64,000 nucleotides of DNA from Caloramator sp. E03 (GTDB lineage Bacteria > Bacillota > Clostridia > Clostridiales > Caloramatoraceae), in the NCBI RefSeq assembly GCF_006016075.1, contig NZ_CP040093.1, forward strand, positions 1,963,501-2,027,500. The letters are read 5' to 3'. The translations under genes were made by a program, and so were the position numbers. Shown here one piece after another: positions 1 through 9,572 of this stretch (positions within the stretch are counted from its first letter, which is position 1; each line of letters begins with the position of its first letter). Below the pieces are notes generated by a model. That model saw only the letters and a list, made by a program, of their open reading frames with translations, was not told the DNA's origin and did no database searches.

Positions 1-2
1 TT

Positions 3-560
3 GTTCAAGAAAGTAAAAGGCAATGGGAAAGAGAAGGAGAGAAATTAACCTATTCAGATTTAACACAAATGGCAAAAGAAGCAAGGCCCTTTGAAAACTT
101 TATTGATCCAGATTATCATGAGTTTGGACTGCCAGGGGACATGCCCAATAGAGTAAGAAACTATTGTAGGGCAACTAATCAAACTGTACCTGTTACGAAG
201 GGAGAAGTTATAAGGTGTATAACCCAGAGTCTTGCATTGAAATATAGATATACTATAGAGTGCCTTGAAAAAATATTATATAAGAAAATTGACAGAATTC
301 ATATAGTTGGAGGAGGTATACAGGATAAGATGCTCTGCCAATTTACAGCAGATGCAACAGGGAAAGAAGTAATTGCAGGACCAATTGAAGCAACAGCTGC
401 AGGGAATATAGCAGTGCAAGCAATGGCTCTTGGAGCAATTAAAGATTTAAATGATGCAAGAAGAATAATTAGAAATTCATTTCAAATGCAAACTTATAAA
501 CCACAAAATACACAAGAATGGGATAAAGTTTATGAAAAATTTATTAAATTAATAAAATAA
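3..560 (+). CDS. rhaB: Rhamnulokinase, C-terminal part (cut by window start)
   Basis: This is the C-terminal ~185 residues of an FGGY-family sugar kinase that phosphorylates L-rhamnulose at C1. The reading frame is open to the window edge, so the ATG at 69 is internal and not a start. The segment shows the family's C-terminal ATPase features: a GIQDKM loop following VGG (nt about 310-335) and the AxATGKEV nucleotide-binding stretch. The upstream residues RQWEREGE resemble the helical region before the second domain of RhaB. It ends 23 nt before the rhamnose isomerase gene, which supports the substrate assignment. The N-terminal half is outside the window. Confidence 0.9.
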   Translation, partial: VQESKRQWEREGEKLTYSDLTQMAKEARPFENFIDPDYHEFGLPGDMPNRVRNYCRATNQTVPVTKGEVIRCITQSLALKYRYTIECLEKILYKKIDRIHIVGGGIQDKMLCQFTADATGKEVIAGPIEATAAGNIAVQAMALGAIKDLNDARRIIRNSFQMQTYKPQNTQEWDKVYEKFIKLIK

Positions 561-583
561 TTCTAACAAAAGGAGGCTTTTAT

Positions 584-1795
584 ATGGCAGGCATTGAGTA
601 CAAAGTTTGGGAAGAAAAACAGATTGAAAGAGGAATTGATGTAGAAAAGGTAAAGAAAAGTATTAAGGAATTTAAAGTTGAAACTCCATCATGGGGATAT
701 GGAGATTCTGGTACACGTTTTAAAGTATTTAAACAAATAGGTATGCCAAGAAATATATTTGAAAAGCTTGACGATGCAGCTCAGGTTCATAAATATACAG
801 GAATATGTCCAACAGTTGCAATACATATACCATGGGATAAAACAGATGATTATGAAAAAGTAAAAGATTATGCTGCAAATCTTAATTTAAAAATAGGTGC
901 AGTTAATCCAAATCTTTTCCAAGAAGATGAATATAAGTTTGGAAGTGTATGCAATAGTGATCCGAAAGTTAGAAAAAAGGCAGTAGAACACATGCTTGAG
1001 TGTGTAGAAATAGCAAGAAAGGTTGATTCCAAGATACTTAGCCTCTGGATTGCTGATGGTACAAACTATCCTGGTCAGGGTGATTTTAGAGCAAGAAAGC
1101 ACTATTTAGAGGAGAGCCTAAAAGAATTATATGACGCACTTGATGATGATATGAGAATGCTTATTGAATATAAGACATTTGAGCCTGCATTTTATCATAC
1201 TGACATTGCAGACTGGGGTATGTCATATACATTTGCGACAAAGCTTGGAGAAAAGGCTCAGGTACTTGTAGATATCGGACATCACTTCCAGGGTGCAAAT
1301 GTAGAACATATAGTTGCATTCCTTCTTGATGAAGGGAAAATAGGAGGTTTTCATTTTAATAATAGAAAATATGCAGATGACGATTTAATTGTTGGATCAA
1401 TTAATCCTTATGAGCTTTTCCTAATATTCAATGAGCTTGTATCTGCTGAAATAGATCCTTCAACAAGAAATACGGCAAAGAACATTGCATATATGATAGA
1501 TCAGAGCCACTGTATAGAACCGAAAGTTCCAGCAATGATTCAATCTGTTTTAAATGTTCAAACTGCTTATGCAAAGGCGCTTTTGGTTGACAGAGATGAA
1601 CTTAAAAAGGCACAGGAAAATAATGATGTAATGAGAGCTGAATCTATTGTAAGATGTGCATTTGAAACAGATGTAAGGCCACTACTTGAAAAAGTAAGAG
1701 AAGAGATGGGCTTAAATCCTGATCCTATGAAAGCATACCTTGAAAGCGGATATGAAGAGAAGAAGCTAGAAAGAGGTTATGGACAAGGTTGGTAA
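584..1795 (+). CDS. rhaI: L-rhamnose isomerase, RhaI type
   Basis: A 403-residue TIM-barrel isomerase interconverting L-rhamnose and L-rhamnulose in the cytoplasm. It matches the RhaI (Pseudomonas stutzeri/Gram-positive) type rather than E. coli RhaA. The segment [13 protein letters not shown] (around residues 153-165) and the probable metal ligands E195, D230, the His of GGFHF (257) and the acidic run at 265-267 are visible. The ATG follows AAAGGAGG at 7-8 nt. It lies between rhamnulokinase and a sugar ABC importer, so it is part of one rhamnose operon. Closely related isomerases can also act on rarer deoxy or aldo sugars, so the in vivo substrate is inferred partly from context. Confidence 0.93.
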   Translation: MAGIEYKVWEEKQIERGIDVEKVKKSIKEFKVETPSWGYGDSGTRFKVFKQIGMPRNIFEKLDDAAQVHKYTGICPTVAIHIPWDKTDDYEKVKDYAANLNLKIGAVNPNLFQEDEYKFGSVCNSDPKVRKKAVEHMLECVEIARKVDSKILSLWIADGTNYPGQGDFRARKHYLEESLKELYDALDDDMRMLIEYKTFEPAFYHTDIADWGMSYTFATKLGEKAQVLVDIGHHFQGANVEHIVAFLLDEGKIGGFHFNNRKYADDDLIVGSINPYELFLIFNELVSAEIDPSTRNTAKNIAYMIDQSHCIEPKVPAMIQSVLNVQTAYAKALLVDRDELKKAQENNDVMRAESIVRCAFETDVRPLLEKVREEMGLNPDPMKAYLESGYEEKKLERGYGQGW

Positions 1796-1839
1796 ATTAA
1801 TAATCTGTGCTTTAAGAGGATGAGAAGGGGGACTTTAAA

Positions 1840-3342
1840 TTGTCAGAGTATATTCTTGAGCTTAGAGGTATAACAAAGATATTTCCAGGTGTTAAAGCTT
1901 TAGACCATGTCCATTTTCAGTTGAAGCCAGGTGAAATACACGCTTTAATGGGAGAAAATGGTGCAGGAAAATCTACATTTATAAAAGTTATTACGGGAGT
2001 TCACTCCCCAGATGCAGGAGAAATTTACTTAAATGGACAAAAAGTTGAGTTTAAAAACCCCAAGGATGCACAAAAAATGGGTATTGCAGCAATTTATCAG
2101 CATGTTACCTGCTATCCTGATCTTAGCGTTACTGAGAATATATTTATGGGCCATGAAAAGATAGATAAAAGAACAAAAAGAATATTATGGAAACAGATGC
2201 ATGATGATGCTAAAAAGCTTCTTAAAGAGCTTGGATCTGATATTGATCCTAAAACACAAATGGGAGCATTAAGTGTGGCACAACAGCAGATTGTTGAAAT
2301 TGCAAAAGCTCTCTCTACTAATGCGAAAATCATTATTATGGATGAACCAACAGCTGCATTAACAAAAAGAGAGAGCGAACAGCTCTATAAAATTACAGAA
2401 CAATTAAGAGACAATGGTGCATCAATAATATTTATATCTCATAGATTCGAAGACATGTACAGACTTGCGAGTAGAGTTACGGTATTTAGAGACTCAAAAT
2501 ATATAGGAACTTGGGGAGTAGATGAAATTACAAATGAGCAACTTATAGTCGCAATGGTAGGTCGTGAAGTTACTCAAATGTTTCCTAAAAAACAGGTAAA
2601 AATAGGAGAAGAACTGCTTAGAGTAGAAGGAATTGGGAAAACAGGTTATTTTGCTGATGTTTCATTTACTCTTCATAAAGGAGAAATACTTGGTCTTACA
2701 GGTCTTGTTGGTGCTGGGCGAAGTGAAGTTTGCCAATCTCTGTTTGGTATTATGCCTTATGATAAAGGTAAAGTATATATAGAAGGAAAAGAAGTCCATA
2801 TAAAAAGTCCGATAGATGCTATAAACTTGGGTATTGGATATTTACCAGAAGACAGGCAAAAACAGGGATTAATATTACAATGGGGAATAGGTAAAAATGT
2901 TACTTTACCAACAATTGATAAGTATTCAAAAAAAGGATGGTTAAATGATAAAAAAGAAACAGAGATTTCTAAAGAGCTATTAGAGAAAGTAAATGTAAAA
3001 GCAAAAAGTATATTTGATTTAGCAAGTTCCTTATCAGGTGGAAATCAGCAGAAAGTAGTATTTGCAAAACTTCTTGCTGCTGATTTGAAGGTTATAATAC
3101 TTGATGAACCTACAAAAGGTGTTGATGTTGGGGCTAAAGCAGCAATATGTGAGATAATGAGTGAGCTTGCAAGCCAAGGATATGGAATAATTTTGATTTC
3201 CTCTGAAATGCCAGAAGTTCTTGGAATGAGTGACAGAATTGTAGTTATGAGAGAAGGACGAGTAACAAGAATACTTGATAGAAAAGATGCAACTCAAGAA
3301 GCGATACTCGAAGCAGCAATGGTATCAAAGACCGCAGTATAG
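1840..3342 (+). CDS. Sugar ABC importer ATPase (two ATPase domains), probably for rhamnose
   Basis: A 500-residue double ATPase of the RbsA/MglA/XylG class that energises a periplasmic-binding-protein-type sugar importer. The first domain has a full Walker A (GENGAGKST, 38-46), signature LSVAQQQ and Walker B IIIMDEP. The second domain has the degenerate Walker A GLVGAGRSE typical of this class, signature LSGGNQQKV and a second Walker B ILDEPTKGVDVG. Its Q-loop reads YQHVTCYPD instead of the usual YQE. The start is TTG at 1840, placed by GAAGGGGG about 9 nt upstream. It is followed by two permeases and a binding protein, giving a complete importer within the rhamnose operon. Confidence 0.92.
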   Translation: MSEYILELRGITKIFPGVKALDHVHFQLKPGEIHALMGENGAGKSTFIKVITGVHSPDAGEIYLNGQKVEFKNPKDAQKMGIAAIYQHVTCYPDLSVTENIFMGHEKIDKRTKRILWKQMHDDAKKLLKELGSDIDPKTQMGALSVAQQQIVEIAKALSTNAKIIIMDEPTAALTKRESEQLYKITEQLRDNGASIIFISHRFEDMYRLASRVTVFRDSKYIGTWGVDEITNEQLIVAMVGREVTQMFPKKQVKIGEELLRVEGIGKTGYFADVSFTLHKGEILGLTGLVGAGRSEVCQSLFGIMPYDKGKVYIEGKEVHIKSPIDAINLGIGYLPEDRQKQGLILQWGIGKNVTLPTIDKYSKKGWLNDKKETEISKELLEKVNVKAKSIFDLASSLSGGNQQKVVFAKLLAADLKVIILDEPTKGVDVGAKAAICEIMSELASQGYGIILISSEMPEVLGMSDRIVVMREGRVTRILDRKDATQEAILEAAMVSKTAV

Positions 3343-3382
3343 TTTTAAGCTACAGTATTATATGTAAAAGGTGGGAAGGCTT

Positions 3383-4390
3383 ATGAGTGAAATTGCTTAT
3401 GAAAGAAAATCCAAAGTCTCAAATATTGCAAAATTTAGAGAACTAGGTCTATTGGGTTTTATAATAATTATTTCAATACTAGTTCAACTACGCAACCCAA
3501 GTTATTTAACTTTTGAAAATTTAAACGACATGATAAAAAATACTGCTATATTAAGCATTTTATCTGTTGGAATGATGCTTGTTATTGTAACAAGAGGAAT
3601 TGATCTTTCAATAGGTGCGACTCTCGCTTTATCAGGCATGGTTTCAGCAATGACAGTAAGTAAATATACAAATATGTCACCGATTGTTGCAATTTTAATA
3701 GGAATTAGCATAGGAATTTTGTGTGGCATAATAGTTGGTTTTTTAGTATCAAAAATGTCTATTTTGCCGATAATAGCTTCTTTGGGAATGATGAATGTAT
3801 TTAGAGGAGTAACGTTTTTAGTCAGTAAAGGCAAATGGGTAAGTGCGAACCAAATGCCTGCAAGTTTTAAAAACATTGCTACAAGCAAAATATTTGGAAT
3901 AAATACTCTGATATTTATTGCAATTTTGAATTTCATAATATTCTATTATTTTATTAATTATACAAGAACAGGAAGACAGATATATGCAGTTGGAAGCAAT
4001 CCTGATTCAGCAAAGATAAGCGGAATTAATAATGAAAAAATAATATGGATGGTTTATATAATAATGGGTGCTTTAGCTGGACTTGCTGGAGTGCTTTGGG
4101 TATCAAAATTTGCATCAGCACAAGGGGATACTGCAATGGGATATGAAATGAATGTAATTGCTGCCTGTGTACTTGGTGGCGTAAATGTTGCAGGAGGTTC
4201 TGGAAAAATTTCAGGTTTAATACTAGGATCTCTTCTACTTGGAATACTAAGTAATGCTCTGCCATTGATAAACGTTTCTCCATTCTGGCAGCAGGCAATT
4301 CAAGGAGTAATAATTTTAACAGCAATAATTTTTAATACAATTGTAAAAAGACAGGTTGATAAAAATAATCTCATGAGGAGGAAGATATAA
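3383..4390 (+). CDS. Sugar ABC importer permease 1 (BPD_transp_2 type)
   Basis: A 335-residue integral membrane permease of the RbsC/branched-chain type with about 8-10 hydrophobic segments. Family hallmarks are visible: the GIDLS segment after TRG early on (near residue 73), the SKMSILPIIASLGM region, GRQIYAVGSNPDSAKISGI, and the cytoplasmic YEMNVIAACVLGGVNVAGGSG stretch, quoted here only in part. I chose ATG 3383 over the upstream in-frame GTG 3371 because AAGGTGGGAAGG sits immediately 5' of it. It pairs with the next gene as a heterodimeric channel of the rhamnose importer. It ends 3 nt before the second permease. Confidence 0.92.
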   Translation: MSEIAYERKSKVSNIAKFRELGLLGFIIIISILVQLRNPSYLTFENLNDMIKNTAILSILSVGMMLVIVTRGIDLSIGATLALSGMVSAMTVSKYTNMSPIVAILIGISIGILCGIIVGFLVSKMSILPIIASLGMMNVFRGVTFLVSKGKWVSANQMPASFKNIATSKIFGINTLIFIAILNFIIFYYFINYTRTGRQIYAVGSNPDSAKISGINNEKIIWMVYIIMGALAGLAGVLWVSKFASAQGDTAMGYEMNVIAACVLGGVNVAGGSGKISGLILGSLLLGILSNALPLINVSPFWQQAIQGVIILTAIIFNTIVKRQVDKNNLMRRKI

Positions 4391-4393
4391 GCT

Positions 4394-5374
4394 ATGGAAC
4401 AGAGAAATTTAATCGCCAAAAAGGAATTTGATTTAAAAAGCTTCTTCTTCCAATGGGAGTGGATGTTACTACTATTGTTTATTCTTATAAACATTATCAA
4501 TGCAAACATATCTCCGTATTATTTAGATGGAGAAAAATTACTTGATGCAACTATGGCATTTCTCGATAAGGCATTTATTGTTCTTCCCATGACATTTATT
4601 ATAATACTTGGTGATATTGATATTTCAGTTGCATCAACGGTTGCTCTTTCATCAGTGATTATGGCAGTTACATATAATCATGGTGTTCCAATGCAGCTTG
4701 CAATTTTAATTTGCTTATTAGTTGGAACGATCTGTGGTTTTATAAATGGATATATAATTACGAAATTCAAAGAATTATCACCAATGATTATAACACTTTC
4801 TACAATGACTATTTATAGAGGAATTGCTTATATAATATTAAAAGATCAGGCAGCAGGTAAATTCCCAAGTTGGTATCAATTCCTTGGATGGGGTAAAATA
4901 GGAGGTATTCCTTTTATATTGATTGTATTTATTGTGTTCCTGATAATTTTTGGTGTTTTGCTACATAAAACAACCTTTGGAAGACGTGTTTATGCTATGG
5001 GTAGTAATATAACAGCGAGTAAATTTTCTGGAATTAAAATAGATAAAATAAAAATAATTATTTTTACTTTAGCAGGTTTTATGTCTGCTGTGACTGCACT
5101 TTTCCTAACATCAAGGATGGGGAGCACACGTCCTAATGTTGCAAATGGCTATGAACTTGATGTTATCGCTATGGTTGTTTTAGGTGGAGTAAGTACTTCA
5201 GGTGGAAAAGGAAACATCTTAGGAACTGTAATTTCAATTTTCATTATAGGATTCTTAAAATATGGTTTAGGGCTTATAAACGTGCCGGCACAAGTAATTT
5301 TAATAATAATTGGTCTTTTACTTATATTTGCAGTTATGATACCAAATTTTAAGTTTAATTTTAAAAAAATTTAA
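4394..5374 (+). CDS. Sugar ABC importer permease 2 (BPD_transp_2 type)
   Basis: A 326-residue second permease of the same family as its neighbour, expected to form a heterodimer with it. Recognisable parts are GDIDISVAS in the first third, TLSTMTIYRGIAY, RVYAMGSNITASKFSGI and VVLGGVSTSGGKGNI. A GAGGAGG element lies in the end of the preceding gene about 11 nt before the ATG, which suggests translational coupling. A duplicated permease pair instead of one homodimeric RbsC is the arrangement seen in rhamnose and autoinducer-2 type importers, which supports the rhamnose assignment made from the surrounding isomerase, kinase and mutarotase genes. Confidence 0.92.
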   Translation: MEQRNLIAKKEFDLKSFFFQWEWMLLLLFILINIINANISPYYLDGEKLLDATMAFLDKAFIVLPMTFIIILGDIDISVASTVALSSVIMAVTYNHGVPMQLAILICLLVGTICGFINGYIITKFKELSPMIITLSTMTIYRGIAYIILKDQAAGKFPSWYQFLGWGKIGGIPFILIVFIVFLIIFGVLLHKTTFGRRVYAMGSNITASKFSGIKIDKIKIIIFTLAGFMSAVTALFLTSRMGSTRPNVANGYELDVIAMVVLGGVSTSGGKGNILGTVISIFIIGFLKYGLGLINVPAQVILIIIGLLLIFAVMIPNFKFNFKKI

Positions 5375-5391
5375 AATAGTATGATGACACA

Positions 5392-5409
5392 AAACGGCGA
5401 AAGCTGTTT
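5392..5409 (+). other. Stem-loop with GAAA tetraloop before binding-protein gene
   Basis: AAACGGC pairs with GCTGTTT around a GAAA loop (7 bp including one G-U). It sits between the second permease and the binding-protein gene. No U-run follows, so it is more likely an RNA processing or stability element than a terminator. This is inference from position and structure only. Confidence 0.45.
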
Positions 5410-5442
5410 GTATAAAAAATAATATTTGTAAGGGGGATAAAA

Positions 5443-6498
5443 ATGAAAAAAGTATTAGCAACTGTTTTAACTTTAATTCTTGTTGTTTCTTTATTTGCAG
5501 GATGTGGCAAGAAAGAAGCCCAACAGACTCAACAAACACAACAAACTACAAATAGTACTTCAAATGCTAAAAAAAGATTTGCAATTGTATTTAAAAATGC
5601 AGGAAATCCTTATGGTGAAAAAATGATGGAAGGGTTTAAAAATGCTGTTGAAGAATTAGGAGGAGAAGCAATTTTAAAAGCTCCTGATCAACCTACAGCT
5701 GAAGCTCAGATCCAAATGATTGAAGAACTTATTTCACAGAAAGTTGATTGTATTGCAATATCAGGGAATGACCCAGATGCACTTCAACCTGTTTTGCAAA
5801 AAGCTATGAATAATGGAATTAAAGTATTATCTTTAGATTCAGCGGTAAATCCTCAAAGCAGAATGGTTCATGTAAATCAGGCAGATCCTGAAAGAATAGG
5901 TCGCGTACAGATTCAAGCTATTTATGATATGATTGGTGGAAAAGGTGAAATAGCAGTTTTGAGCGCTACTTCACAGGCAACAAATCAAAATACATGGATA
6001 GAATGGATGAAAAAGGAACTCCAAGATCCAAAGTATAAAGATGTAAAGCTTGTAAAGGTAGCTTATGGTGATGATTTAAGGGATAAGAGTGTTTCAGAAA
6101 CAGAAGCTCTGCTTAAAACATATCCAAATCTAAAAGGTATTATAGCGCCAACTACTGTTGGTATAGCTGCAGCAGGAAAAGTTTTAACGGATAAAGGATT
6201 AAAAGGAAAGGTACAATTGACAGGTCTTGGACTTCCAAGTGAAATGGCTGAATATATTGAAAGTGGAGTTTGTCAGTGGATGTATCTTTGGAATCCAATT
6301 GACGTTGGATATCTTGCAGGTTATGCAGCAGATGCCCTTGTAAAAGGAACAATAACTGGAAAAGCAGGAGAAAAGTTTAATGCAGGGAGATTGGGTGAAA
6401 AGGAAGTTGTTCAAGTTGGAGATGGAACAGAAATAATGCTTGGAGATCCATTTAAATTTGATAAGAGCAACATTGGAGAATGGAAGAAAGTATATTAA
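5443..6498 (+). CDS. Sugar-binding lipoprotein, probably rhamnose-specific
   Basis: A 351-residue extracytoplasmic substrate-binding lipoprotein of the periplasmic-binding-protein type I (ribose/rhamnose) class. The N-terminus is a lysine-starting hydrophobic signal peptide ending in the lipobox LFAGC (Cys about residue 21), followed by a Gln/Thr/Ser-rich flexible linker to about residue 42. The binding fold begins at KRFAIVFKNAGNPYG. It delivers sugar to the two permeases encoded just upstream. ATG 5443 follows AAGGGGG. A long hairpin follows the gene, probably raising its mRNA level relative to the membrane components. Rhamnose is the likely ligand from context. Specificity cannot be read directly. 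Confidence 0.9.
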   Translation: MKKVLATVLTLILVVSLFAGCGKKEAQQTQQTQQTTNSTSNAKKRFAIVFKNAGNPYGEKMMEGFKNAVEELGGEAILKAPDQPTAEAQIQMIEELISQKVDCIAISGNDPDALQPVLQKAMNNGIKVLSLDSAVNPQSRMVHVNQADPERIGRVQIQAIYDMIGGKGEIAVLSATSQATNQNTWIEWMKKELQDPKYKDVKLVKVAYGDDLRDKSVSETEALLKTYPNLKGIIAPTTVGIAAAGKVLTDKGLKGKVQLTGLGLPSEMAEYIESGVCQWMYLWNPIDVGYLAGYAADALVKGTITGKAGEKFNAGRLGEKEVVQVGDGTEIMLGDPFKFDKSNIGEWKKVY

Positions 6499-6508
6499 TA
6501 ATTTAAAA

Positions 6509-6544
6509 ACTGCCTCCCTCAAATCTTTGTTTGAAGGAGGCAGT
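6509..6544 (+). terminator. Strong intercistronic hairpin between binding protein and rhaM
   Basis: ACTGCCTCC (6509-6517) plus TCAAA pairs with TTTGA plus GGAGGCAGT (6536-6544), giving 14 bp with one C-A mismatch and a 6-nt loop. Only a short TTT follows, so it is probably a partial terminator or 3'-end stabiliser for the binding-protein message rather than a full stop. The rhaM ribosome site begins a few nt downstream. Confidence 0.7.
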
Positions 6545-6560
6545 TTATCGGGAGGTTAAT

Positions 6561-6887
6561 ATGGAAAAGAGCAATAAATTTGCATGGACCTGGAGAGTTA
6601 AAGAAGAATGCCTTGATGAATATGTAAAAATGCATCTTGATCCATGGCCGGAAATTTTAGAGGAACATAGCAAGGCAGGAATCAGAAATTACTCTATATT
6701 TCAAAATGGAAACCAATTTTTCTATTGCTTTGAGTGTGATGATGTTGATGCAGCCTTTGGCTATATTGCAAAAAGTGAAATATGCCAAAAGTGGAATGCA
6801 ATAACTTCGAAGATGGTTGAAGGCTCCTTTGACTTTTCAGAGGAAGAACCAATTAAACCAATGAAAGAGATATTTTATCTTAAATAA
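6561..6887 (+). CDS. rhaM: L-rhamnose mutarotase
   Basis: A 108-residue dimeric alpha/beta-barrel protein that interconverts alpha and beta anomers of L-rhamnose, supplying the form used by the isomerase. Family features are the N-terminal FAWTWRVKEE, the EYVKMHLDPWPEILEE segment with its conserved His and the C-terminal MKEIFYLK. The start at ATG 6561 is set by GGGAGG 5 nt upstream. An upstream in-frame TTG would begin inside the preceding hairpin and is unlikely. It closes the rhamnose uptake operon, being followed directly by a strong intrinsic terminator. Confidence 0.93.
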   Translation: MEKSNKFAWTWRVKEECLDEYVKMHLDPWPEILEEHSKAGIRNYSIFQNGNQFFYCFECDDVDAAFGYIAKSEICQKWNAITSKMVEGSFDFSEEEPIKPMKEIFYLK

Positions 6888-6926
6888 AAAATCAGGGGAT
6901 AAAATACATTATCCCCTGATTTTTTA
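6886..6926 (+). terminator. Rho-independent terminator after rhaM
   Basis: AATCAGGGGATAA pairs with TTATCCCCTGATT around a 6-nt loop, followed by a run of T. It cleanly separates the rhamnose uptake operon from the microcompartment operon. Confidence 0.92.
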
Positions 6927-6963
6927 TTTTTCTAAAAATTTTGTTATAATAAGTTTAATCATG

Positions 6964-6992
6964 TTGACTTAATCTTGTGATGCTGATAAAAT
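6964..6992 (+). promoter_or_regulatory. Predicted sigma-A promoter of the microcompartment operon
   Basis: TTGACT (6964-6969), a 17-nt spacer and TAAAAT (6987-6992) fit a housekeeping promoter, about 60 nt upstream of the aldolase start and just downstream of the rhaM terminator. No cobalamin riboswitch-like structure is evident in the leader. A TATAAT at 6945-6950 lacks a good -35 box. Confidence 0.6.
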
Positions 6993-7051
6993 AAATATAA
7001 ACAAAGAAAAACACAGATAAAACAACAAAATTATTACAAAAGGAGGATTGT

Positions 7052-7867
7052 ATGATGTTTTCTGAATATGAGGTAAAACAGATGATATGTGATATAGGAA
7101 AGCGAATATACATGAATGGCTTTGTTGCTGCAAATGATGGTAATATCACAGTTAAAATAAGCGATAACGAGATTATTACAACGCCAACAGGAGTTAGTAA
7201 AGGATTTATGACTCCTGATATGCTTATAAAAGTAAATTTAAATGGTGAAATCATTTCTTACTCAGGAAAATATAAGCCATCATCAGAACTTAAGATGCAT
7301 CTTAGAGTATACAAAGAAAGACCTGATGTAAAATCTGTTGTTCATGCTCATCCGCCCTATGCAACAAGTTTTGCTATAGCAGGGATTCCACTAACAAAAG
7401 CAATAATGCCTGAGGCAATAATATCCTTAGGATGTGTCCCAATAGCAGAATATGGAACTCCATCTACTGATGAAATTCCCGATGCAGTTTCAAAATATCT
7501 TCAACATTATGATGCGGTTTTACTTGAAAATCATGGAGCTTTATCTTATGGTGCAGATTTACTTTCTGCATATTATAAGATGGAGTCGCTTGAATTTTAT
7601 GCAAAGCTGACTTTTATATCAACATTACTTGGAGGTCCAAAGGAACTTTCACCATCCCAGGTAGATAAATTATATGAAATAAGAAAAAAACTCGGTGTAG
7701 GAGGACGTCATCCAGGAGAACTTTGCAAAACGCTTGGATGTGAATATCCATGTAATAGGGCAAATACAAAAAAAGAAGAATTAGGATTAAACTTTGATAA
7801 TAATGAAATATCTTCAGAACTCATTGAACAAATTACAAGAAAAGTAATTGAACAAATGAAGTTATAA
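7052..7867 (+). CDS. Class II sugar-phosphate aldolase (rhamnulose/fuculose-1-phosphate type) with C-terminal encapsulation helix
   Basis: A 271-residue zinc aldolase of the FucA/AraD family, cleaving L-rhamnulose-1-P (or fuculose-1-P) to DHAP and L-lactaldehyde. The N-terminal GNITVKI motif, the HAHPPYAT metal site (His pair near residue 94) and the ENHGALSYG motif (near 158) are visible. After the catalytic domain, a linker (~222-255) leads to a C-terminal amphipathic helix, SSELIEQITRKVIEQMKL, resembling the helices at the start of PduD, PduP, PduL and the alcohol dehydrogenase here. This indicates packaging inside the microcompartment. ATG 7052 and ATG 7055 are both possible after AGGAGG. 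It is the first gene of the operon. Confidence 0.9.
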   Translation: MMFSEYEVKQMICDIGKRIYMNGFVAANDGNITVKISDNEIITTPTGVSKGFMTPDMLIKVNLNGEIISYSGKYKPSSELKMHLRVYKERPDVKSVVHAHPPYATSFAIAGIPLTKAIMPEAIISLGCVPIAEYGTPSTDEIPDAVSKYLQHYDAVLLENHGALSYGADLLSAYYKMESLEFYAKLTFISTLLGGPKELSPSQVDKLYEIRKKLGVGGRHPGELCKTLGCEYPCNRANTKKEELGLNFDNNEISSELIEQITRKVIEQMKL

Positions 7868-7894
7868 ATTAATCCTTGAAAGTGAGGTACTATA

Positions 7895-9559
7895 ATGAAG
7901 CGTTCAAGGAGATTTGAAATTCTTGAAAAAAGGGCTGTAAATCAGGATGGATTTATAGATGAATGGCCGGAAAAAGGCTTTGTTGCAATGAAAAGCCCCT
8001 ATGATCCAAAACCTTCGATTCAAATTAAAGATGATTTAATAATTGAAATGGATGGTAAAAAAAGAGATGACTTTGATTTTATAGATACATTTATAGCAGA
8101 TTATGCAATAGATATCGAACAAGCTGAAATATCTATGAAAATGGAATCATTACAAATTGCAAGAATGCTTGTTGATATAAATGTTGATAGAAAAACAATT
8201 GTAAAAATAATATCTGGTCTTACTCCTGCAAAAATTGTTGAAGTAGTTAATTATCTTAATGTTGTTGAAATGATGATGGCTATGCAAAAGATGAGAGCAA
8301 GAAAAATACCATCAAATCAGGCTCATGTTACTAATTTAAAAGATAATCCTGTGCTAATTGCAGCAGATGCAGCAGAAGGAGCCTTAAGAGGTTTTCGTGA
8401 GGAAGAAACAACTGTTGGTGTTGCAAGATATGCACCACTTAATGCGATAGCTCTTCTTATAGGTTCACAGGTCGGGAAAAGAGGAGTTTTAACTCAATGT
8501 GCAGTTGAAGAAGCAACAGAGCTTGAACTTGGTATGAGAGGGTTTACAACTTATGCTGAAACTATGTCGGTATATGGAACAGAAAGTGTATTTATAGATG
8601 GAGATGATACACCCTATTCAAAAGCTTTTCTTGCATCAGCCTATGCATCAAGAGGTCTTAAGATGAGATTTACATCAGGGACAGGCTCAGAGGTTTTAAT
8701 GGGAAATGCTGAAAAAAAGTCGATGCTTTACCTAGAAACAAGATGCATAATGGTTACAAGAGGAGCAGGAGTACAAGGACTTCAAAATGGTTCTGTAAGC
8801 TGTATAGGAATAACGTCAGCAGTACCATCAGGAATAAGGGCTGTACTCGCTGAAAATCTTATTGCAGCAATGCTTGATCTTGAGGTTGCATCAAGTAATG
8901 ATCAAACATTCACACACTCAGATATGAGAAGAACAGCAAGAACTATGATGCAGTTTCTGCCAGGTACAGATTTTATTTTTTCAGGTTATTCAGCAACTCC
9001 AAATTACGATAATATGTTTGCAGGTTCAAATTTTGATGCAGAGGATTTCGATGATTATAATGTGCTTCAAAGGGATTTAATGATTGATGGAGGTTTAAGG
9101 CCTGTAAAAGAAGAGGATGTTATTAAAGTAAGGTATAAAGCTGCAAAAGTTCTTCAAGCTTTATTTAAGCAGCTTAATCTTTCAAAAATTTCTGATGAAG
9201 AAGTTGAAGCGGCTACTTATGCGCATGGAAGTTATGATATGCCGGAGAGGGATATGATTGCTGACCTTGAAGCTGTAAATGAAATAATGAAAAACAAAAT
9301 AACGGGAGTTGACATAGTAAAAGCCCTTGTATCTGCTGGTTATCCAGATGTTGCAGAAAGTATTTTGAATATGCTAAAGCAGCGTGTTTCAGGAGATTAT
9401 ATGCAAACGTCAGCAATTCTTGATGAAGATTTTAATGTACTTAGTGCTATAAATCTTCCCAATGATTATATGGGCCCAGGAACTGGTTATAGGATAAGTG
9501 AGAAAAGGTGGGAAGAAATTAAAAACATACCATATATCATAAATCCTGATGATATTTAG
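7895..9559 (+). CDS. pduC: B12-dependent propanediol dehydratase, large subunit
   Basis: A 554-residue catalytic subunit, the usual family length, which with the next two gene products binds adenosylcobalamin and converts 1,2-propanediol to propionaldehyde. The N-terminus (KRSRRFEILEKRAVNQDGFI) and conserved segments such as GLTPAKIVEVV, MQKMRARKIPSNQAH and GSEVLMGNAE match diol/glycerol dehydratases. Propanediol is the expected substrate because lactaldehyde from the adjacent aldolase can be reduced to it. Glycerol dehydration is also possible for the family. The stop codon lies 14 nt before the start of the medium subunit. Confidence 0.96.
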   Translation: MKRSRRFEILEKRAVNQDGFIDEWPEKGFVAMKSPYDPKPSIQIKDDLIIEMDGKKRDDFDFIDTFIADYAIDIEQAEISMKMESLQIARMLVDINVDRKTIVKIISGLTPAKIVEVVNYLNVVEMMMAMQKMRARKIPSNQAHVTNLKDNPVLIAADAAEGALRGFREEETTVGVARYAPLNAIALLIGSQVGKRGVLTQCAVEEATELELGMRGFTTYAETMSVYGTESVFIDGDDTPYSKAFLASAYASRGLKMRFTSGTGSEVLMGNAEKKSMLYLETRCIMVTRGAGVQGLQNGSVSCIGITSAVPSGIRAVLAENLIAAMLDLEVASSNDQTFTHSDMRRTARTMMQFLPGTDFIFSGYSATPNYDNMFAGSNFDAEDFDDYNVLQRDLMIDGGLRPVKEEDVIKVRYKAAKVLQALFKQLNLSKISDEEVEAATYAHGSYDMPERDMIADLEAVNEIMKNKITGVDIVKALVSAGYPDVAESILNMLKQRVSGDYMQTSAILDEDFNVLSAINLPNDYMGPGTGYRISEKRWEEIKNIPYIINPDDI

Positions 9560-9572
9560 GGATGGTGGCATC

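Noticed and set aside
6927..7051. Cobalamin riboswitch before the microcompartment operon
   Set aside because: No B12-box-like sequence or extended structure is visible in the short leader; only a sigma-A promoter is supported.
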